From Zhengitettix transpicula (lineage: Eukaryota > Arthropoda > Insecta > Orthoptera > Tetrigidae), in NCBI GenBank assembly GCA_037074705.1, contig CM073591.1, forward strand, positions 85,664,032 through 85,728,031: DNA of 64,000 nucleotides, given 5' to 3'. Below, piece after piece: positions 57,118 to 64,000 of this stretch (positions are counted from its first letter, which is position 1; each line of letters begins with the position of its first letter). The notes beneath the pieces were generated by a model. It saw only the letters and a program-made list of their open reading frames with translations. It was not told the origin of the DNA and searched no databases. The position numbers and the translations under genes were made by a program.

Positions 57118-57285
57118 ATGGAAGGATTAAAATATGATTTAATATTGGCACATCTTTCTGGAAAATCGGAGAAACTCAAAATAGCTGGGTCAGGCGAAGT
57201 TTCGAATCGAGCCTCCCAGCTTCCAACATCAATTCCCGCCACACGAGAAGAAAAAGAATCACAAATTAAATTTCATAAAACACTG
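57118..57285 (+). pseudogene. Open frame cut by an R2 insertion, left piece
   Basis: Starts MEGLKYDLILAHLSGKSEKL and continues as a hydrophilic stretch with NRASQLPTSIPATREEKESQ until the R2 copy at 57295. Unrecognised. Joined across the insertion no clean frame is restored by eye. Confidence 0.2.
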
Positions 57286-57294
57286 AAGGAATCT

Positions 57295-57468
57295 AAAATG
57301 GAAACATTTACGTCTGATTGAAAATAATGAATGAGAAAAATAGCATTTTGAGTTTTGTCAAGTAGGTTCTTCTTCGCACCTGACGAAAGTTACAAGGGTC
57401 CCAGAAACGTTGTGTGGTATTTATGTTATCACCTTTTTGTCCGAATTGGCTATCTTTCTTATTCACTA
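57295..57468 (+). mobile_element. R2 MITE with a 9 bp direct flanking repeat
   Basis: Starts AAAATGGAAACATTTACGTC, then TGATTGAAAATAATGAATGA, deleted centre, GCACCTGACGAAAGTTACAA, AGAAACGTTGTGTGGTATTT and GAATTGGCTATCTTTCTTAT. AAGGAATCT occurs immediately before (57286-57294) and at 57469-57477 just after, a plausible target-site duplication. Confidence 0.75.
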
Positions 57469-57625
57469 AAGGAATCTGTATACGAGGATATGTCCATTCT
57501 AAATTTTACAATCATTGCCAAAATTCTCGAAGTTTTATTTAATTACAGAATCTACATGCATTTGAACCAGAGTTCGAGCACTACAGACTACTCAAGGGTA
57601 AAACTAGTATTGCTTAAAAACCAGA

Positions 57626-57847
57626 TTGACTAAGAACCTTCTCGCACAAGATGCATGCACGAATGATTCCGAGCTTATTTTCGTAAATGTGTCACAGCAC
57701 ATAGAGGAAGCGTCCCCGTCAATAATCGCTGGAGGTCCGAAAGTTTGTTCTCTGCCTACGCCACTTGTCGGAGAGATAATTCCTGCCTACTCAACATACT
57801 GGGTCAATAAGAGCAAACAGGAAAAGCGAATCTCAATTTACGTATAA
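57626..57847 (+). CDS. Hypothetical frame, 73 codons, right of the R2 insertion
   Basis: Contains DACTNDSELIFVNVSQHIEE and VCSLPTPLVGEIIPAYSTYW, ordinary protein-like composition. Unrecognised. It may belong with the frame at 57118 as part of a broken older element. Confidence 0.2.
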   Translation: MTKNLLAQDACTNDSELIFVNVSQHIEEASPSIIAGGPKVCSLPTPLVGEIIPAYSTYWVNKSKQEKRISIYV

Positions 57848-57849
57848 CC

Positions 57850-58510
57850 TTACGATACATTTCAATTGTAAGTTTCTTCTAACGTTCTGACCTTATATTA
57901 GTTACACTGACTGGCTATGAAATTATCAAACGCGCCATTAATAAAAAATTTAAAAATATAGTTTTTGGTAAATTCTACCAAAATATATGCTTCCTAGGTA
58001 TATTATCAGCAATATTTTTCACGAAGAATTGTCCATGTCTGTTGATTATTTTTATCTCCGTATTGACGTATGTGTCCAGTACGATTTCGTTATGTTAATT
58101 GGTGAAGGCTGCTTATTTTTACACAAAGTTCGTCTCGTTATTCAGTTCTGGTTTATGAAATAAATAATTTAAATTGTCCCCACTACTATTCAGTTGTATT
58201 CCACCCTATTGGAATTGCGCTCTTTCTTTCAGTTATTCGAAGAGTACCAGCACTTGTTTGAATTATTTGACTATCCACTGATGACCACTTGTTGAGAATT
58301 CCGTGTAACTTTCCCGGAAGGCGTTTCCGCGGTCAGTTAGATAATTTGCTTAGCGGGTCACACTGATAACGATAGCACAGCCAGCAGCCGAAACGTGTGG
58401 CAACAATACTCTCGTCGTGATCCGGTCGATAACTCGATGGACCGTGGAGACACCCACACATTTTGTTTCTCAAAACCGTAATTAAGTATTCAAAGGTGGT
58501 TAAAGTTGTA
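57850..58510. other. No recognisable feature
   Basis: No gene or shared repeat seen. If the gene starting at 58729 (minus) is real, this is first-intron sequence. Confidence 0.4.
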
Positions 58511-58674
58511 AATTATGGAAGAATATACTAAATTAAGCAAAGTGTATGAAAATCTACAAATTTACACGGTTCGTTTTCATTTTGAATGGTATCGTGAGTG
58601 GGGGTGGGCTGTTGTGGTGGAACTAATAAAAAAAAGAAAAGTGTCAACACAGGTGGTTTTGAGAGTGAACTTGC

Positions 58675-58729
58675 CTGTCAGAACAGCGACAATCGCCACG
58701 GCGAGGACGGATGTCTTGCCTTTATCCAT
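58675..58729 (-). CDS. Candidate signal-peptide first exon of a host gene
   Basis: On the minus strand, ATG at 58729 encodes MDKGKTSVLAVAIVAVLT: two lysines followed by a hydrophobic run, the form of a signal peptide. After ACAG comes GCAAGT, the consensus of the rare GC donor class, ending the exon in phase 1 at 58675. A phase-1 intron just after a signal peptide is common in secreted and cell-surface proteins. An exact Inr and DPE pair sits 118 bases upstream. Downstream exons on the minus strand were not recognised within the window, so the protein is unknown. The main alternative is coincidence in a GC-rich block. Confidence 0.5.
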
Positions 58730-58847
58730 GTCACAGGCGAAGAGTTCCCCAGAAACACGTCACAAGAAGACACGCACTGCCGTGAGCCACTGGTTGTGCA
58801 CTGCGGACTCGCACACGTCTCACACGACCGCCTAACGAGCGGCAACT
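58730..58847 (-). promoter_or_regulatory. Inr plus DPE core promoter and 5' untranslated region
   Basis: The minus strand has TCAGTT with the A at 58847 (exact arthropod initiator, TCAKTY). Counting that A as +1, positions +28 to +33 (58820-58815) are AGACGT, an exact match to the DPE consensus RGWYVT at the required spacing. No TATA box is expected. The block is GC-rich up to about 58915. Transcription would run left and give a 118-base leader before the ATG at 58729. Confidence 0.55.
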
Positions 58848-59129
58848 GAGCGCCAACCTCGTCCCTGACGACGACAGCGCGCCATCCGAGCCTCGGTGCA
58901 ACCACACCTCACCGCAATAGGTGCTAGTACCACATACTTAGCAGACTATTGTATTATCAGTTCACTGGAAAGCGGAAAATTCTACTAACCAATTCAAATA
59001 ATGAAGTCTGAAAGTCGAATTAGTTGCAACCGATTCTTGAAAGTAATCGGTTGCTTAATAAAATGAAATTATCAAATGCAAGGGCCCAAGCAGATGTAAT
59101 AATACTACAAAATAATACGAGAAGTCGAC

Positions 59130-59151
59130 TATATATATATATATATATATA
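59130..59151. repeat. (TA)n microsatellite
   Basis: Short uninterrupted TA run. Confidence 0.9.
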
Positions 59152-59329
59152 AACTATAATTGTAACACCGTTTATAATTTATTTTATATTAGGTAGAATC
59201 GAATGAAAACATAATATTTTTGGAGACAGAATATTAGTTCTCTTCTCCTTGCCTGTACATATTTATTTAAAAAGCGCTGTAAGTACTTGTTAAATAATGG
59301 AGCTGTATCTACAATTCTGAGTTCATAGA

Positions 59330-59765
59330 AAGGTTCCCACATGCCGAGGCACCTCGGCCTGTTTTGAGAGGTGTATGTTCCGGGGTCGCAGTCCTTGGCC
59401 ATACGGTAAGAGTTGTCAGCTATTCGTATTGAAATAATCGGCCAGCTGCCTCCTAAACTGGTCAAGGCACGGCGAGGGGAAAGCTGCGACCCCACAGCAA
59501 ACTCCTCTCCCGCCATCGGAAGGGCGTGGGACAAGTACCAAATGCCCGACCAACCTGATGCAAGTTTTTCTTGCATCACTTTTAGGCGAATTGCCGGGTA
59601 GGATCCTTCAACCATAGCGGGAGGGGGGGGGGGGTTTAGTTAACCCTTGGCTACCTTTCTCTACCCTTCCGCATCCCCCTTTAACTCCTTTTCCTATGCT
59701 ATGAGAGGGGAGTTGTCACTATGTGGACTATCCTATATATAGCCTGTCTACACCTTAAAAAAAGG
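59330..59765 (+). repeat. R1 repeat, most complete copy
   Basis: Runs from GTTCCCACATGCCGAGGCAC to GCCTGTCTACACC followed by AAAAAAA. It contains all R1 blocks, a perfect TGATGCAAG/CTTGCATCA hairpin (about 59557-59579) and a poly-G run near 59620-59634. A minus-strand frame is open through it (part of 59184-59615) and matches the minus-strand frame of the copy at 14219-14425. The A-rich 3' end points to retroposition. Confidence 0.85.
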
Positions 59766-60164
59766 CCAAAGTAAATTATTGAATACACTAATCTCTTGCT
59801 CGAAATGTAATAATTGAGTAACTATGAATGATACCGTTTCTTACACTTACGTTGTTTTCTAATTACATGTACGAAGTGAATGAACGTGTGAACTATTGCT
59901 AAGGAATAGCGTTTTGTTTATTCAGGGAGATTCTAGTCATTGGACAAACTTTGAAGGGTGGTACAGCGCTAAAACATACATTTTTTTGTATAGGAATATA
60001 TGGTCGGAAGTGACGCATTGAGCCTCGGACACAAAAAAGGAACCTTAAAAAAAGAAAAACATTCATTATTTACATCGCAGCAGAGTGCTTCTTTACAGTA
60101 TGTTTACAATAAATGCTAAAATTGCGACCACCAGTAGTAATACATGTTTGATAGCATCAAGGCG

Positions 60165-60310
60165 TGATTTTCGAGCAGTTGCAAAGATGCCGAACACCTG
60201 TGGTGTAGAAGTCAGCGTGACTGACATCGCAGAGGTCCCGGATTCGAATCCCGGCGAGTGCAAGGATGTTTGTGTGCGTGAGAGAAACTCTTGTCACATC
60301 AGTCCCCTTA
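60165..60310 (+). mobile_element. tRNA-derived SINE
   Basis: GTGGTGTAGAAGTCAGCGTG followed by ACTGACATCGCAGAGGTCCC is the tRNA-like head, and GATTCGAATCC at 60241-60251 is a B box one base from the consensus GGTTCGANTCC. GGCGAGTGCAAGGATG and a GTGCGTGAG stretch follow as the tRNA-unrelated part. This layout (GGTCCCGG-TTCGAATCCCGG) is typical of insect tRNA-derived SINEs. Not a functional tRNA: no acceptor stem is apparent. Confidence 0.65.
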
Positions 60311-60439
60311 CAATGAAGAAATGAGTTCCCATAAGAAAATGTTCCGAAGATGCCGTTTTCCCGCATTTGCATCGGTCCCCAGATAGCCAGGCAGTCTACC
60401 GCCCTCTACCCACAGAATTTCCAGTCAATCGCAGCTGCC

Positions 60440-61740
60440 TACTTTGTATTATTGTTGATCGTTTCCATGCTGGAAAGAAGCACATTGCGATGATCATTTA
60501 ACTAAACAATGTGTTTCTTTTCATGTCTACTTTTCTTGTAATCTTGCCTTAACACGTCACTTTCTATCATACATTAATACACAAAAATGTTTGTTTTAGA
60601 AAGCTGTACCACCCCTCACAGTTTGTCCCATGACCGTAGAATTACCCTGTATATTAAGTGATCTGTTTACTCCAAAATCATCATGTTTATTGTTAAATTA
60701 TTTTTATTACGATGAATTTTTAATATTGATGTATACCTATAGTAACGTGTAATTTTACATTAAGTTATCAGTGTTATAAATTCATAGGGACATAGAGCTA
60801 CGGTGGACAAACAAGGCTCTTCGTTCAGTCAAGTGCGACTCCATAAAATTTTAGCACAGAATTTCTGCGGATAGCTTAAGTAATTTTACGTCAAATATTA
60901 AAAATGTGACCAAACTTTGTCGTTACATGTTATTATGCTTTTTATTAATAAATATTTTTTCATTATATTGATTTCTGTTATATTTGAATTTATTTACTAA
61001 CATTTTGGAATAATTATTTTATTTTGGATAATTATATTTTTGTGTTCTTATACGACTTTAAAAATATGCAATTACATTAAATATTTTTGTAAAAAAATTG
61101 TGTAACTAAGTTTGGCTTTTCATAAAATATAAAAAACAGGATTGTGCTCTCTTTGGCCTCATGTGTGCTCACGCCTGACAAAGAGTGTAGTCTTAAGGTA
61201 ATCTGTTTGTTTAATTTTTAATGTATTTTATTGACGTAAACTATTTCCTTTTTCGGGCAGTAATGGAGGAAAACAGTAAATCTCAAGCTATCAGCAATCC
61301 AATAAAAAATTTATATATTTTTATGTTTCCATTTTTTATTTTAACTTTTTTATTTTAACTTTTTTATTTTTTTTAAACGTTTAGATATACTAGAACACAA
61401 ATTATTAAGGATAGTTTCCGCGTTCTGTGGTTTTCCTGATGTGTTAAAAACGTGTAACATACTACTTCTAGCCCTTATATACAGAGTGATTTTGAGATTG
61501 AATGTTCCTAATAAAATTAATAATAAACATAATCGTTATTTTACACCCCAATTTATAACTTTATTGGTAACTTAAGTACCCTACTACTCTCAGCATAAAG
61601 TTAAATTGTATAAATTAGAAGAACTCGGAAGTTAAAATGTAAAAATGAAAACTTATTATAAATAGGTTTTTATGAGCCCCTTTTTATCGAAACAGTTAAG
61701 TCTGTGATTCTTAAATATTAATGTGTTCCACACTGTGCTC
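60440..61740. other. No recognisable feature
   Basis: AT-rich with T and A homopolymer runs; no gene supported. Confidence 0.4.
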
Positions 61741-61759
61741 ATAAATTTGATACACGCGA

Positions 61760-62340
61760 TAGCAACAGATGGTTCCAACTATCAGCCTATCTCCCTCTGG
61801 CCTATATTCACAAAATATTATAAAAGACATAACAAACTAGAATCTATAATTCCTAGCGAAATAATCCAGCCCAGCAAGGCTTCCTAAAACCCAAATATAC
61901 AGATACAGCTTCACAAGATTTTGTTAAATCAATCGATAAAGTACTGGATAATAAACTGAAACTAAATGGAATATTTGCGGACTTGTCTAAAGCCTTTGAT
62001 TTAGTATATCAGGATATCTTATTCAAAAAACAACAAGTTTGCAGATTTAGACGAACTGTTGTCTTCTTAATAAGTTCATACTACGATAATGGAAGGTAAA
62101 ATGTCTTGATGTAAACGCGGGCAGTAGTAAGCATTTGTCAGAACGGGAATCTATGACCTGTGTCTCTCTGGACTGCATTCTGGATCTATTCATTTTTATC
62201 TTATATGTAAGCGAACTACCTATTTATTAATTCTCGCAGACGATATTAATTTGGTGATTTCTGATATGGACTCCGATAAATGAGAGGCAAAATTCGTTTT
62301 TTTCATGAGCCCTTAAATTTATTGTTTGCTACAAATGGAC
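61760..62340 (+). pseudogene. Non-LTR (Jockey-like) reverse transcriptase remnant
   Basis: Ordered reverse transcriptase motifs: NYQPISLWPIF (from 61777, usual NYRPISLLP), then after a frameshift QQGFLKPKYTDTASQDFVKS, LNGIFADLSKAFDLVYQDIL (about 61960-62020, with the catalytic-region D-L-S-K-A-F-D), then SGLHSGSIHFYLI in place of the usual GVPQGSILGPLLFLIY, and LADDINLV at about 62233 (the ADD box). Several stops and shifts. The 5' part is absent, as is usual for truncated LINE copies. It is followed by the MITE-like element at 62593. Confidence 0.75.
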
Positions 62341-62592
62341 TGTGAAAATGCGAAACTTTTGTACAGTTTCTAGAAATTCAACAATGATTCATTACAACAG
62401 ACGCCTTTCCTTGGTTTGAAGATATGTATAAATCTTTGTTCCAGAGAACCCAAGTATTTCAACCTTAGGCTACCTAATTCTTATATACTCTAAATATTAA
62501 CGTACGTGTGGCGCGACATCGATAAATTTGTTATAAACAGTACCACCTGTATAATAGGTAAAAGTTTTAATTTAATGTCTGTTTCGAATTAA

Positions 62593-62994
62593 TAAAACAA
62601 TTGATGACCTTGTACAGTCACTTTTTACTGGTATTACTAAATCTCCAGATGTCAGGTCAAACCCTCAAAGCTACTGCATGTCATTCAGTCTTGCTACAAT
62701 TTTGTTAGCGTTAAGTGAATTGTGTGCCCATTTTTCAAAACTGTGTGAATTTAATAACTGATTAATCGTTTAGTTGTGCTAATTTACTTTATTAATTTGG
62801 TAAGGTGTTGGTTGTTTCTTTTTGTGTACGTTAACTTGCCTTGTTTACTTTGTACAATTATACTATGAATTCAACCATTTGTAAATTCCGTCTTTGTAGG
62901 AAAATGCCTGAAGAAGCTACAAAAACTTTTCGAAACGTCGTAATAATATAAAAAAATAATAAAAAGTGTCTTTATAAGGTCATCAATTGTTTTA
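62593..62994 (+). mobile_element. 402 bp inverted-terminal-repeat element with hammerhead-like motif
   Basis: TAAAACAATTGATGACCTTG begins the left arm and the reverse complement of the right arm (to 62994) begins TAAAACAATTGATGACCTTA; both then have CACTTTTTA. Near the right arm CCTGAAGA...CGAAACGTCG (62907-62940) has the CUGANGA/GAAAC spacing of a hammerhead, though stem II is poor. Confidence 0.7.
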
Positions 62995-62999
62995 CTATA

Positions 63000-64000
63000 T
63001 AATACTTCTCCGAACTATAAAAAAACATAAAACATCGGAAGTTATTTATGAAAACTATAAATATATGTTAATTACCGGCGAGCTTTTTATGCACTCAAAA
63101 ACAGCTACTCGAAGGGCCTAGGCAAATACTTGGAATATACTAATCGTTTGCTACAACTCCGTAAAAGTCGAGTAAATATTTAGAATAATCTGTATTTATT
63201 GATTTATATTACCGTTTTGGTTTCTTCCTCTGAGTACGCAGCTGCGTCGTCTCCATCAGCATTTCTTTCTTCGATAGTAAGAATTGCTGATGAAGATCAT
63301 CTGCACGGAAGCGACAAGGTAACAGATAATCAGTGCGTTTTTATGTGTGTATTTTACACCAAAAATTAAGTTTACTGATTAATGATTTTCAATGCCTGTA
63401 ACGTAATATTTTAGTTGCCAGTTTATAAAGTCATTACGGTCTAGAATTATAACCATAATTTATTCTGTTTGAATGCATTTTTTGATATGTCTTTATTTCC
63501 TGTTTTGAGGGCTAATGAAATTTTTTTAAATAATTTAAGGATATTTTTTTTGTTGTTAAATTGAGAAACTCAAAATCACATTGGTATGTGTATCGTATTT
63601 TCAAATTTGAGCTATTCCGCTTGCCCAGTCGTTATAAATATTTTTGTTTTTTCATAATTATCCCGAAATCGTAAATAAATAGAAACACTTTTAGTAAAGT
63701 CTAGAGGAACAACAATAGAAAGATAATAGGATATTTTATTGAATCACAGAATTAATGAAAATGCATAATATTTATGTAAATTAAGAATACTGGTTACATA
63801 AAATCTTACAAGACTATATATAAATAAAAATCAAACATTGGAATTAATTCAACAATCGAATTAAATGCTCTAGTTCGCCCAAAATAAAACTAAATTTCGC
63901 CACACAGTACAATATTGTGTAATATATTAACGTAGACAGAAACATGAAAATTTTTGTGAGTGGTTTCTAATAAAAATCTGAAGTCAGGCGTTGATATTAA
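63000..64000. other. No supported gene; hairpin at 63254-63294
   Basis: CATCAGCATTTCTT and AAGAATTGCTGATG pair around a 13 base loop (about 63254-63294). CTGATGAAGATCATC...GGAAGCGAC follows (63287-63315), possibly a worn hammerhead-like core. TTTCGCCACACAGTAC near 63896 may be a degraded primer-binding-site module in reverse. Confidence 0.4.

Noticed and set aside
1..64000. CRISPR arrays, bacterial operons, rRNA or intact tRNA genes
   Set aside because: No regularly spaced identical repeats, no ribosome-binding-site/ORF layout, and no rRNA or cloverleaf-forming sequence was seen.

Overview
This window looks like gene-poor nuclear DNA from an arthropod, probably an insect with a large genome. 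It is AT-rich, no open frame exceeds 158 codons, and nothing resembles bacterial operon layout. Nearly everything recognisable is decayed transposable-element sequence. The families seen (hAT, Harbinger-like, TA-flanked MITEs, RTE, other non-LTR, Penelope-like and Gypsy-type elements, and a tRNA-derived SINE) and an exact Inr plus DPE core promoter fit arthropod DNA. I cannot name the species.

Layout. 1-11 kb: one copy of an unnamed interspersed repeat (called R1 here), a Penelope-like GIY-YIG remnant, a fold-back element, a minus-strand LTR, hAT transposase debris and a hAT MITE, then a Gypsy-type primer-binding site followed by a gag-like remnant. 11-24.6 kb: several copies of a palindromic MITE (R2), R1 copies, a TA-flanked MITE, a TTAA-flanked element with GGTCGAGACACACTGC ends, and a Harbinger-like element holding a MADF-like fragment. 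25-31 kb: an inverted-repeat element, an LTR end with three tandem primer-binding-site-like modules, a G-rich leader, and further R2 and R1 copies. 34-36.6 kb: Penelope-type tails with hammerhead-ribozyme-like cores and a second TA-flanked MITE. 37-43 kb: a cluster of related LTRs ending in TGTAAT...ATTACA, several sitting in (TA)n tracts and carrying the primer-binding-site modules. One of them also contains a plausible first coding exon with a splice donor. 43-55 kb: a non-LTR C-terminal remnant, tandem and inverted duplications, and a GC-rich promoter-like block. 55-64 kb: an RTE-like tail in two tandem copies, broken frames around an R2 insertion, a candidate host gene start on the minus strand (TSS near 58847, signal-peptide exon 58675-58729, GC donor), a full R1 copy, a SINE, a reverse transcriptase remnant and a MITE.

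The genes here do not form a pathway. The best host-gene evidence is the minus-strand first exon near 58.7 kb; its later exons were not recognised. The most unusual signals are the tandem primer-binding-site modules within one LTR family and the repeated hammerhead-like core found in otherwise different inverted-repeat elements. All family assignments come from reading motifs by eye; no database was searched.
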